Counted from the first letter of the stretch, positions 16,374 through 23,410 are shown. The stretch: 25,208 nucleotides of DNA from LC029 sp036676475 (GCA_036676475.1 JAKFCU010000111.1:1-25208); one strand, 5' to 3'. Translations and numbers: made by a program. Notes: generated by a model from the sequence alone, not told the origin.

Positions 16374-16653
16374 GGAATCGTCATTTTACATTTAGTGCAA
16401 ATCGTGGATTTCTTGATGAAAGATGTCATGAGCAGCATGAAGGAACAAGGCATTGAGTATAGAAATAACAGACGCTGCTAAAGCGAAACTTTCCCAGCTT
16501 GGATATAATCCTACCTTTGGTGCACGTCCTCTCCGCCGGGTGATCCAAGAATTTGTAGAAGACGGGATTGCCGATCTGATGATGGAAGAGGAAGATTTGA
16601 AAAAAATCAAGATAGATTGCTTAGGGGATCAAATGAAAGTAACGAAAGCTTGA
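16374..16653 (+). pseudogene. Frameshifted C-terminal remnant of a Clp ATPase (ClpC/ClpE-like)
   Basis: Only the last roughly 90 codons of a HSP100/Clp ATPase are left, directly after the PBP stop. One frame reads HLVQIVDFLMKDVMSSMKEQ, then a one-base shift near 16453-16455 moves to the frame reading IEITDAAKAKLSQLGY and NPTFGARPLRRVIQEFVED. The latter is the conserved C-terminal (D2-small) domain of ClpB/ClpC/ClpE. Both nucleotide-binding domains are missing. A TTG at 16453 could in principle start a 66-aa peptide, but there is no RBS and the homology begins mid-domain, so I treat it as decayed. Confidence 0.8.
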
Positions 16654-16660
16654 TAGTAAT

Positions 16661-16700
16661 AGGATGTGTCCTTTAATTGGGCACTTCCTTATTTTTTATT
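16661..16700 (+). terminator. Imperfect terminator after the Clp remnant
   Basis: AGGATGTGTCC (16661-16671) pairs imperfectly with GGGCACTTCCT (16679-16689), followed by a T-rich tract. It separates the PBP/Clp region from the iron importer promoter. Confidence 0.55.
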
Positions 16701-16728
16701 GACAACCCTTTCTTTTTAATGGTAGGAT
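16699..16728 (+). promoter_or_regulatory. Sigma-A-type promoter of the ferric iron importer
   Basis: Perfect -35 TTGACA (16699-16704), 18-nt spacer, TAGGAT (16723-16728). The expected transcript start falls just before the Fur box. Confidence 0.6.
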
Positions 16729-16742
16729 ATTACTAGTAAAAA

Positions 16743-16757
16743 TGATATTGATTATCA
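16743..16757 (+). promoter_or_regulatory. Fur box
   Basis: TGATATTGATTATCA matches the Bacillus 7-1-7 Fur consensus TGATAAT-N-ATTATCA with one mismatch, and the match continues as ATTA in the direction of the classical 19-bp box. It lies about 8-22 nt into the predicted leader of the iron importer, where bound Fe-Fur would block transcription. Confidence 0.8.
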
Positions 16758-16785
16758 TTAACATCATTAAGGGGTGAAATACATA

Positions 16786-17883
16786 ATGAAACGCAATAAA
16801 CTATTGTCCACTGTCCTATCAGCCGTAATGGCTATAGGTCTACTAGGGGGATGTGCCACAGGTCAACCCGAAACAGCACAACCGCAAGCTCCTGCAGAAC
16901 AAAAAACCGAACCAACAGAGCCGGCAAAAAACCAAGAGGTTAACATTTACACCGCAAGACACTATGAGGTGGATGATCTTGTCTATCAGCAGTTTACGGA
17001 AAAAACAGGTATCAAGGTCAATGTCGTAAAGGGGAAAGCAGAAGAACTGATCGAACGGATGAAACGCGAAGGAGAAAAGACACCTGCTGACTTATTCATT
17101 ACCGTCGATGGCGGTGTATTGAACAATGCAAAACAAGCTGGCTTATTGCAGCCGATGCAATCCGAAGTGATCGACAAACAAGTTCCAAAGCAGTTTCGCG
17201 ATAAAGATAACGAATGGATTGGGTTGTCCACCCGTGCACGCGTTATCGCCTATGCCAAAGATCGCGTGAAGCCTGAACAGTTATCCACTTATGAAGATCT
17301 TGCCACTGATAAATGGAAAGGGAAAGTATTGGTTCGTTCTTCCACTAGCTTATATAACCAATCCCTTGTTGCCTCTCTGATTGAATTGAATGGTGAGCAG
17401 AAGGCAGAAGAATGGGCAAAAGGAATCGCAGCCAACCTAAGCCGTGAACCTGAAGGCGGCGACCGCGATCAAGCCAAAGCTATCGTTGCGGGCGTGGGTG
17501 ATGTCGCTATTATGAATACGTATTATTATGGACAATTATTAAACTCTAAGGATCCTGAAGAAGTAAAAATTGCTGACCAGGTTGCTCTCTTCTTCCCTAA
17601 TCAAGAAACAACAGGTACCCATTTAAACATAAGCGGTGCGGGCTTATCTAAGCATAGCAAAAATAAAGACAATGCCATCAAGTTAATCGAATATCTCACT
17701 GCAGCTGAGGTGCAGGCGATTACTTCAAAAGAAAACTATGAATTCCCGGTGAATCCAGAAACAGAAAAGTCTGAGTTGTTGAAATCTTGGGGTGAATTTA
17801 AAGTTCAAGAGATTGATTTCGCGAAATTGGGTGACAATAACAAAAAAGCAACCGAGATTATGAACAAAGTAGGTTGGAAATAG
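16786..17883 (+). CDS. Ferric iron ABC transporter substrate-binding lipoprotein (FutA/FbpA type)
   Basis: Captures Fe3+ outside the membrane and delivers it to the permease. 365 aa from ATG 16786, which lies 11 nt after AAGGGG; a GTG at 16774 overlaps that RBS. Signal peptide with lipobox LLGGC (Cys23), a Pro/Gln/Glu-rich linker to about residue 55, then the two-lobed domain beginning VNIYTARHYEVDD. Features of the iron-binding class: VDGGVLNNAKQAGLLQP, STRARVIAYAKDRV, SSTSLYNQS, EGGDRDQAKAIVAGVGDVAIMNTYYYGQL (Tyr cluster that ligates Fe3+ in FutA/FbpA proteins) and NISGAGLSKHSKN. Regulated by the Fur box upstream. First gene of a three-gene operon. Confidence 0.93.
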   Translation: MKRNKLLSTVLSAVMAIGLLGGCATGQPETAQPQAPAEQKTEPTEPAKNQEVNIYTARHYEVDDLVYQQFTEKTGIKVNVVKGKAEELIERMKREGEKTPADLFITVDGGVLNNAKQAGLLQPMQSEVIDKQVPKQFRDKDNEWIGLSTRARVIAYAKDRVKPEQLSTYEDLATDKWKGKVLVRSSTSLYNQSLVASLIELNGEQKAEEWAKGIAANLSREPEGGDRDQAKAIVAGVGDVAIMNTYYYGQLLNSKDPEEVKIADQVALFFPNQETTGTHLNISGAGLSKHSKNKDNAIKLIEYLTAAEVQAITSKENYEFPVNPETEKSELLKSWGEFKVQEIDFAKLGDNNKKATEIMNKVGWK

Positions 17884-17885
17884 AA

Positions 17886-19529
17886 ATGCATTTCTCTTTT
17901 CTTAGAAAAAATATTCGCAGACATACGAACGGCTGGCTTTTGACTAGCTTACTAGGGGCAGTAGTAATTCTACTGCCCATTTTCTCCATTTTCATCTCGT
18001 TGTTTCAAGCGCCAAATGAAAACTGGCAGCACATTAAGCAATATTTGCTTTTAGACTATGTGCTGCAGTCAATTTGGCTTGTGTTGTTTACTGGGCTATT
18101 TACGGTATTGATTGGGGTTTCCCTTGCGTGGCTCATTTCTGCCTATGATTTTCCCATGAAGCGATTTTTCCGTGTGGCACTCGTTTTGCCTCTAGCCATT
18201 CCGCCCTATATTGCTGCTTATACCTATAGTACAATGGTCAGCTATACTGGTATTGTCCAGAAGACAATACGAAACGTATGGGACATCACTCCGAATCCTA
18301 AGTGGTTCGATATCATGTCCATGCAGGGAACGGTTTTTATTTTTACAATGTTTCTTTTTCCCTATGTGTACATCATGACAAAATCATTCCTGGACCGTCA
18401 GAATGCCTCCTATATTGAAAATGCAAAATTGCTGGGGAGAGGTCCATTATCCATCTTTTTCCGAGTTGTCCTCCCTATCTCCCGCCCTGCCATCATCGGC
18501 AGTGTGATGCTGGTCATCTTTGAAGTGTTGAGTGATTATGGGGTAACCAGCTATTATGGGGTACAAACCATTTCAACGGCAATCTTTCAAACCTGGTTTG
18601 GCATGTATGATATTGTTTCAGCCGTTCGTCTGGCAGCCTGTCTTATGACGGGAGTGATCGGATTGTTTCTCCTGGAGCGGCTATTGCGTCGGAATCGCCG
18701 ATTTAACTCCTCCACAAGCAAGTCGAGGCCCCTTGCTCCTAAACGCTTAAAAGGGATGTACGGAACCCTTGCCTTTGGTTTTTGTGGACTCATTTTCGCC
18801 TTCTCTTTTTTCATTCCCATAGTTCAATTAGTAGTGTGGGCTACTTGGTCATATGAAGAAGTGTTGACATCAACCTTCTTTGAATTAACGTTCAATACCT
18901 TCTATGTTGCCCTCATAGCGACTGTCATCATAATGATCTTCGCTGTGATCGTTGCGAATGTATGTCGCATGCAAGCGAACTCCATTTCCAACCTATTATC
19001 GAAATTGGTAACCTCCGGTTATTCGATTCCAGGAGCCATTATTGCGATTGGCGTCCTGAACTTGTTCATTGGACTAGATCAGGGAGTATCCTGGGTATTT
19101 ACTAGCATAGGACAGGCAGAACCTGCCCTTATCCTCAGCATGTCCGTGATCATGTTAATTGTCGGATATGTTGTTCGTTTCATGGCGACCGGCTATAATG
19201 CGGTGGAATCAGGGTTTGATAAAGTCGGAACAACCTATACGAACGCCTCCCGATTGCTAGGCTTTGGAATCACCCGAACGTTTTTCAAGGTTGATCTCCA
19301 TCTCATCAAAGGAGCATTATTCAGCGGGACCATCCTTACCTTTGTGGAAATTATTAAAGAGCTGCCTCTAGCGCTGTTGCTCCGGCCGTTTAACTTTGAG
19401 ACGCTAGCTACGAAAACCTATCAGTACGCTAGTGATGAACGAATTTATGAAGCATCGATCCCTTCCTTGTTTATCATTGGTATTAGTATCATATCAGTTC
19501 TTGTATTCCATCGAATAGGAGAGAAGTGA
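17886..19529 (+). CDS. Ferric iron ABC transporter permease (fused, FbpB type)
   Basis: 547-aa polytopic membrane protein made of two permease halves in tandem (about 1-270 and 290-547), as in FbpB/FutB iron permeases. Each half has about six helices and an EAA-type loop that contacts the ATPase: ENAKLLGRGPLSIFFRVVLPISRPAI in the first half, TNASRLLGFGITRTFFKVDLHLIKGA in the second. I chose ATG 17886, two nt after the lipoprotein stop; a TTG at 17874 would overlap that gene by 10 nt. Neither has a strong RBS, suggesting coupled translation. The stop overlaps the region before the ATPase start. Confidence 0.92.
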   Translation: MHFSFLRKNIRRHTNGWLLTSLLGAVVILLPIFSIFISLFQAPNENWQHIKQYLLLDYVLQSIWLVLFTGLFTVLIGVSLAWLISAYDFPMKRFFRVALVLPLAIPPYIAAYTYSTMVSYTGIVQKTIRNVWDITPNPKWFDIMSMQGTVFIFTMFLFPYVYIMTKSFLDRQNASYIENAKLLGRGPLSIFFRVVLPISRPAIIGSVMLVIFEVLSDYGVTSYYGVQTISTAIFQTWFGMYDIVSAVRLAACLMTGVIGLFLLERLLRRNRRFNSSTSKSRPLAPKRLKGMYGTLAFGFCGLIFAFSFFIPIVQLVVWATWSYEEVLTSTFFELTFNTFYVALIATVIIMIFAVIVANVCRMQANSISNLLSKLVTSGYSIPGAIIAIGVLNLFIGLDQGVSWVFTSIGQAEPALILSMSVIMLIVGYVVRFMATGYNAVESGFDKVGTTYTNASRLLGFGITRTFFKVDLHLIKGALFSGTILTFVEIIKELPLALLLRPFNFETLATKTYQYASDERIYEASIPSLFIIGISIISVLVFHRIGEK

Positions 19530-19534
19530 GAACC

Positions 19535-20176
19535 ATGAGCGTAGTTGATATCAAAAATGTATCCTTTGGCTATACTCCCAAGCAACGGCCCATTATTAAC
19601 AAAGTGTCCTTCTCCATTCATAAAGGAGAAATTGTAGGGATTTTAGGTCCGAGCGGGAGTGGAAAAAGCACCTTGCTGCGCTTGATTGCCGGATTGGAAT
19701 CCCCATCCCAAGGCAGGATTGCGATCTCCGATAAAATTGTAGAAGACCCTTTTACCTATGTTCCGCCTGAAAACCGGGAAGTAGGGATGGTGTTTCAAGA
19801 TTACGCCCTATTCCCTCATCTTACGGTGGCAAAGAATGTGGAATTCGGCTTGCATCGTCTGTCTAAAGCACAAAGAACGCAGCGCTTAAAGGAGATGCTG
19901 GAGCTTGTCCATTTAAACGGATTTGAGAATCGCTATCCTCATGAGCTAAGTGGCGGCCAGCAGCAGCGTGTTGCCCTAGCAAGAGCCTTAGCACCTAAAC
20001 CATCGATCTTACTGATGGATGAGCCCTTCAGCAACCTGGACACGGAGTTGAGAGCGGTCATTCGCAGCGAACTTCGCGATATTTTGCAAAAAGCGGAGAT
20101 GACCTGTTTATTCGTCACCCATGACCATCAAGATGTGGAGTGTATTTGTGACCGATCGATTGTATTAAGCCCATGA
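19535..20176 (+). CDS. Ferric iron ABC transporter ATP-binding protein, short form
   Basis: Powers the importer. Complete nucleotide-binding domain: Walker A GPSGSGKST (residues 38-46), Q-loop FQDYALFPHLT, signature LSGGQQQR, Walker B ILLMDEPFSNLD, switch His in FVTHDHQD. The protein ends soon after (213 aa), whereas FbpC-type ATPases commonly have about 340-360 aa with a C-terminal TOBE/regulatory region. I see no continuation of that domain downstream in any frame before the terminator. Start ATG 19535 is 11 nt after AGGAGAG; a GTG at 19526 overlaps the permease stop and is less likely. Likely functional as a minimal ATPase. Confidence 0.92.
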   Translation: MSVVDIKNVSFGYTPKQRPIINKVSFSIHKGEIVGILGPSGSGKSTLLRLIAGLESPSQGRIAISDKIVEDPFTYVPPENREVGMVFQDYALFPHLTVAKNVEFGLHRLSKAQRTQRLKEMLELVHLNGFENRYPHELSGGQQQRVALARALAPKPSILLMDEPFSNLDTELRAVIRSELRDILQKAEMTCLFVTHDHQDVECICDRSIVLSP

Positions 20177-20211
20177 AGGCAAGAAGAGGCTGATCCTTAT
20201 TAAAGAGCACT

Positions 20212-20260
20212 GAAAAAGAACCCTGTTTGGCTGCGATATGCAGCTAAGCAGGGTCTTTTT
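20212..20260 (+). terminator. Terminator of the iron importer operon
   Basis: Long stem: CCCTGTTTGGCTGC (20221-20234) pairs with GCAGCTAAGCAGGG with two mismatches, flanked by AAAAAGAA and TCTTTTT. Strong intrinsic terminator separating the importer from the encapsulin operon. Confidence 0.88.
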
Positions 20261-20379
20261 ATTATTTATAGAGTTCGCTATGAAAAGATAGCTCCTGCTG
20301 TTTGTTAAGTCCCAACATCATGTTCACCTCACGAAAATTCCATTCTATAAACAGGCTAAACTCCTTGTATTTTCTGAAT

Positions 20380-20404
20380 GTTTAACTTTCAATTCTCTGG
20401 CAAT
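20380..20404 (+). promoter_or_regulatory. Candidate sigma-B-type promoter of the encapsulin operon
   Basis: GTTTAA (20380-20385), 13-nt spacer, GGCAAT (20399-20404) resembles the general-stress consensus GTTTAA-N12-15-GGGWAT with one mismatch. No good sigma-A promoter and no Fur box were seen in the 205 nt before the cargo gene. Inference from sequence only. Confidence 0.4.
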
Positions 20405-20431
20405 ACTGAATTAGTAGAGTAGAAGCAGTTA

Positions 20432-20449
20432 AAAATATATCAATATTTT
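20432..20449 (+). repeat. Small AT-rich inverted repeat in the encapsulin leader
   Basis: AAAATAT (20432-20438) and ATATTTT (20443-20449) with a 4-nt centre, just before the cargo RBS GGAGGG. May be chance in AT-rich DNA or a weak operator/leader hairpin. Confidence 0.3.
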
Positions 20450-20465
20450 AGAGGAGGGACTAGAG

Positions 20466-21032
20466 ATGGCCGATGGCTTTGCCCAGTTTTTTGATATTTT
20501 TTCAAGAAATCAAGTGAACATTCAAGCATTCATGAATAAGCTATCCCCCGTCATTGCAACAACTTCGGATGAGCACAAGCGTCTGTATTACCATCATATT
20601 TTTGAGGAAGAGGAACAGCACCTCAATCGACTGGGTAAGTTTTTGCCGAAACTGTCTGATTTCATACAATCAGAATACAACTCTGATGTTGCTAATCCTG
20701 CCATAATCAGCTTACTGCAGGATATCAATCTGGAGAAATTTGGACTCCATAACTTTTTGGAACATCTAGATTTGTCTCTTTATGAATTTACGGATGAGGA
20801 GAGCCAGACAACATTAAGGTCGATGCTGGAGCAAACCAGAACGGACTATTTGCTAGCCAAGGAAATCTTGACTCGCATCAATGAGGAGTTCCTGCCGGAA
20901 AACAATCTTGTACTTGAATCCTATCATCATCATGTGGCCACCTCAGCCCATGATATTCAACAAGAAGCGTTAACCTCTTCTCCCTCTAAGCACAAAAAAT
21001 TTAGTGTCGGCAGTTTAAAACCTGCCCTATAA
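20466..21032 (+). CDS. IMEF-type ferritin-like encapsulin cargo protein
   Basis: Predicted iron-mineralising cargo loaded inside the encapsulin shell. 188 aa, nearly all helical, with carboxylate- and His-rich helices that suit a ferroxidase: YYHHIFEEEEQHLNRLG (residues 41-57), LHNFLEHLDLSLYEFTDEE (94-112), ESYHHHVATSAHDIQQE (151-167). A flexible linker (SSPSKHKK) leads to the C-terminal tag FSVGSLKPAL (179-188), which matches the known (T/S)VGSL-type encapsulation signal. IMEF (iron-mineralizing encapsulin-associated Firmicute) proteins are the known cargo of the large T=4 encapsulin of Quasibacillus thermotolerans. Start ATG has GGAGGG seven nt upstream; the shell gene begins 16 nt downstream. 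The identification rests on context, tag and composition; I could not compare sequences directly. Confidence 0.88.
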   Translation: MADGFAQFFDIFSRNQVNIQAFMNKLSPVIATTSDEHKRLYYHHIFEEEEQHLNRLGKFLPKLSDFIQSEYNSDVANPAIISLLQDINLEKFGLHNFLEHLDLSLYEFTDEESQTTLRSMLEQTRTDYLLAKEILTRINEEFLPENNLVLESYHHHVATSAHDIQQEALTSSPSKHKKFSVGSLKPAL

Positions 21033-21048
21033 AAGGAGGCATTTTACT

Positions 21049-21894
21049 TTGGAAAAGCATATCAAATATCCCGATTCCCCCCTATCCTCGTCAGACTGGA
21101 ACCGTTTAGATGAAACCGTGATCGGGGCTGCTAGAAGACAGTTGATTGGACGGCGATTCATCGATCTATACGGCCCTTTAGGTGAGGGCTTGCAAAGTGT
21201 CAGTAATGATATTTTTGAAGAACCAGGAGGAGGTGGAGTGAGCCTCCGTGGGGAGTCGGTGGAACTGTCTGAACCGACAAGCCGCATCAATCTTTCCATT
21301 CCTATGCTTTATAAAGATTTTGTCCTGTATTGGCGGGATGTGGAGCAAGCCAAAACGCTAGGGATGCCCACTGACATGAGTCCGGCGGCGAATGCAGCGA
21401 TCCAGTGCGCAAGGTTGGAGGATGAAATCATTTTTCATGGAAAGTCCCGTTTTGATCTGCCTGGTTTAATGAATGTGAAAGGCCGCCTTACCCATATCGC
21501 AAGCGATTGGATGAAATCAGGGAGTGCTTTTGGCGATGTGGTCGAGGCGATCAACAAACTGCAGGAAATGGGACATGTTGGACCTTATGCCATGGTGCTG
21601 TCACCAGAGCTCTATTCTCTTCTCCACCGGGTTCATCAAGGCACCAATGTTCTCGAAGTCGAGCATGTCCGGGAGTTAATTGTAGATGGCGTATTCCAGT
21701 CTCCTGTCCTAAAAGGAAAATCAGGCGTCATTGTCGCAACAGGAAAACATAATCTTGATCTGGCTGTAGCTGAAGATTTTGAAACCGTCTTTCTGGATCG
21801 TGAACATATGAACTACCTGTTCCGTGTCTACGAAGCTGCCGTATTGAGAATCAAGCGCCCTAGTGCCATCTGTACTTTGGAGGATCCTGAATAA
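21049..21894 (+). CDS. Family 1 encapsulin shell protein
   Basis: Self-assembles into an icosahedral protein nanocompartment (HK97 phage capsid fold) that encloses the upstream cargo. 281 aa. Family signatures: N-terminal helix SPLSSSDWNRLDETVIGAARRQLIGRRFIDLYGPLG (cargo tag docking region and N-arm), the E-loop region near EPTSRINLSIPMLYKDFVLYWRDVE, the P-domain helix ANAAIQCARLEDEIIFHG, and LPGLMNVKGR followed by the A-domain with GPYAMVLSPELYSLLHRVHQGTNVLEVEHVRELIVDGVFQSPVLKGKSGVIVATG. The C-terminal strand (YLFRVYEAAVLRIKRPSAIC) is also typical. TTG start with AAAAGGAGG nine nt upstream; the frame has no better start. Length fits the Firmicute IMEF-associated shells that form larger (T=4) particles, but T number cannot be read from sequence. 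Confidence 0.96.
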   Translation: MEKHIKYPDSPLSSSDWNRLDETVIGAARRQLIGRRFIDLYGPLGEGLQSVSNDIFEEPGGGGVSLRGESVELSEPTSRINLSIPMLYKDFVLYWRDVEQAKTLGMPTDMSPAANAAIQCARLEDEIIFHGKSRFDLPGLMNVKGRLTHIASDWMKSGSAFGDVVEAINKLQEMGHVGPYAMVLSPELYSLLHRVHQGTNVLEVEHVRELIVDGVFQSPVLKGKSGVIVATGKHNLDLAVAEDFETVFLDREHMNYLFRVYEAAVLRIKRPSAICTLEDPE

Positions 21895-21940
21895 TTCAAC
21901 TTACCTTCATGTATACAATACAAGTAATGTTATTTATTAA

Positions 21941-21982
21941 AAATGATCCTTAACGATATCTGTTAAGGATCATTTTTTCTTA
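21941..21982 (+). terminator. Terminator of the encapsulin operon
   Basis: Perfect 14-bp stem (21941-21954 / 21962-21975, 7-nt loop GATATCT) followed by a T-run. Confidence 0.92.
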
Positions 21983-22050
21983 ATATACATTCCTATCCTC
22001 GCACCAAATGGCTAACCGATTCTGCTCACCATTAATAAATCGCTACTTTT

Positions 22051-22358
22051 CTATTGCATCCCCTTTTTAACCCATTCTGCAACCGTTACAACACGCTTCG
22101 CTTGATGTTTTGCGGCTCCGCGAACATGCACAATCATTTTACCATTTTGGTTAACCGATACACTCGTTCCATATGGATTTCACCTAGCCGTAAAGATCGA
22201 TTGGCCGGTAAAGCCAGGAGCTACTACAATAACTCCCCAATGGTACATTGTTGTATATTGAGAGACCCCGATTCCTTTGCACCCTCAGCAGCCCACCCCG
22301 CTAACTGATAATTGGATCCTGTGGAGCCGTACTAAATAATGGCAAGTTTGACAGACAT
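22051..22358 (-). pseudogene. wrbA-like NAD(P)H:quinone oxidoreductase, decayed
   Basis: On the minus strand the ATG at 22358 begins MSVKLAII, then an in-frame TAG, then YGSTGSNYQLAGWAAEGAKESG, the flavodoxin-like FMN-binding start of WrbA/NQO type IV proteins. After about 30 codons roughly 90 family codons are missing and the frame changes. The C-terminal part follows: HWGVIVVAPGFTGQSIFTA, a TGA where a glycine codon is expected, then NPYGTSVSVNQNG and KHQAKRVVTVAEWVKKGMQ and the stop. Full-length relatives have about 200 residues; here about 100 codons remain with two stops, a deletion and a frameshift. Upstream (22359-22560) nothing else is recognised. Confidence 0.85.
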
Positions 22359-22670
22359 AGCATAAGTGTAGTGCCTTTCTTTCCTCTCCAAAAGTTATAA
22401 CCTGCCCGTTTGTTAAATAACGCCGAAACAGTCTCCCAATTTTACTATCGAATCCCGTCGTTCAATAGCTTATCCGTATCCGAAAAAATCCTTCATATCG
22501 ATAGCGAAGGGCAAAACTTAATGGAACTTCTCTTTTATTTGATTTTTAAAGGAGGAGCAAGTCATTAGGACTTAAAAATTGTACCCAACTTTCAACTCAT
22601 GTCCAAGCACACCTTATGGTTTCCCAAAAATGAAGAATGTTGGTGTAGGAAAGTCCCTTTTCTATACCTT
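22359..22670. other. Gene-free stretch with no recognised feature
   Basis: No supported gene. A GGAGAGGAAAG motif on the minus strand (about 22375-22390) was probably the RBS region of the decayed wrbA. A short open plus-strand frame ending at the TAG near 22566 (…HIDSEGQNLMELLFYL…) is not recognised and has no start with an RBS. Confidence 0.4.
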
Positions 22671-22698
22671 TATAATATTCTATATTAATAGAATATTA
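22671..22698 (+). promoter_or_regulatory. Palindrome over a -10 element before the kinase-like gene
   Basis: A perfect 11-bp inverted repeat TAATATTCTAT (22673-22683) / ATAGAATATTA (22688-22698), 4-nt centre, overlaps a TATAAT (22671-22676) and ends at the RBS. It could be an operator or a leader hairpin; no repressor family is recognised. No clear -35. Confidence 0.5.
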
Positions 22699-22709
22699 GG
22701 GGTGAAAGT

Positions 22710-23222
22710 ATGAGTAAATACCTAAGCTCTGAAGACCTACAATCCATTGAAAATTGGATAAATAAATTGGAGAAAAAAGAAGCGTTTTCAATAAAGTCAG
22801 AGGAAATGACAGTAAAAGAATTAAATCTTCCTTATAAACTCATGAAGAGTGGAAAGCACAGAGTTGTTTTCGCTATCAAGAACGATTTGGTTTTAAAGGT
22901 CCCGAAGGTGGGAAAAGGAGTAATTTGCAATAAAAAGGAGGTAGACCTCTATTATACAGTTCCCTCCAAGTTACAAAAACACCTTTGTAAAATAGTAGAT
23001 TATGGACACGGTTGGTTAATTATGAAAAAAATGAAGAAAAATATTTCTACGAAAAAACACAAGAAAAAAACACATTACCTTTTGGACAAATTTCACAAAA
23101 TCGGCATAAGAATTTCAGATTTAATTAATAAGAAAAATGGTAAGCCAAAAAAAGGAAATCTTCGAATAAACAAGCACAATAAGATTGTAATAATAGATTA
23201 TGCAAACAACTATAAATGTTAG
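22710..23222 (+). CDS. Small protein-kinase-like protein
   Basis: 170 aa, ATG with AGGGGTG five nt upstream. It resembles a shortened eukaryotic-like kinase fold: VVFAIKNDLVLKVP with candidate beta-3 Lys63, a helix-C Glu77 in NKKEVDLYY, a hinge-like LCKIVDYGHGWLIMKKM (93-108), a possible catalytic-loop Asp137 and Asn150, and a DFG-like Asp163 in KIVIIDYANN. The Asp-to-Asn spacing is longer than normal and there is no clear HRD, so activity is uncertain. Very Lys-rich (37 of 170) and AT-rich, unlike its neighbours, which suggests recent acquisition, perhaps from a phage or plasmid. Bacillus YrzF/YbdM-type kinases are the nearest family I can suggest. Confidence 0.7.
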   Translation: MSKYLSSEDLQSIENWINKLEKKEAFSIKSEEMTVKELNLPYKLMKSGKHRVVFAIKNDLVLKVPKVGKGVICNKKEVDLYYTVPSKLQKHLCKIVDYGHGWLIMKKMKKNISTKKHKKKTHYLLDKFHKIGIRISDLINKKNGKPKKGNLRINKHNKIVIIDYANNYKC

Positions 23223-23244
23223 AATATAAGAGATTCCTCAGTAG

Positions 23245-23410
23245 CTCCAGGAGTATTTTAGGAGAACCCGAGCGGATATATTGTTAAGAGAGCTTATCGT
23301 CGGTTAGCAGATTGTCGGAGCATTCTTGTGTTGATTGAGGTCTTCTCATTTTGATTAATCAAAAAAACGAATTCCTTATAAGGAAATTGCGTAGAAGGAA
23401 CAAACAATAG
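23245..23410 (+). pseudogene. Degenerate second copy of the eamA 3' end
   Basis: This non-coding stretch aligns with 24550-24735, the last 56 codons of the intact EamA gene plus about 17 nt beyond its stop. It starts CTCCAGGAGTATTTTAGGAG here and CTCCATGAGCATTTTAGGAG there; both end with TTGCGTAGAAGG followed by a CA-rich tail. It has deletions totalling about 20 nt and several stops (for example TAA after CGGATATATTGT). The rest of the gap to 23609 holds nothing recognised. Confidence 0.82.

Noticed and set aside
22054..22308. An 84-codon plus-strand frame
   Set aside because: It is the complement of the decayed wrbA-like sequence, whose minus-strand translation is clearly protein-like while this one is not.
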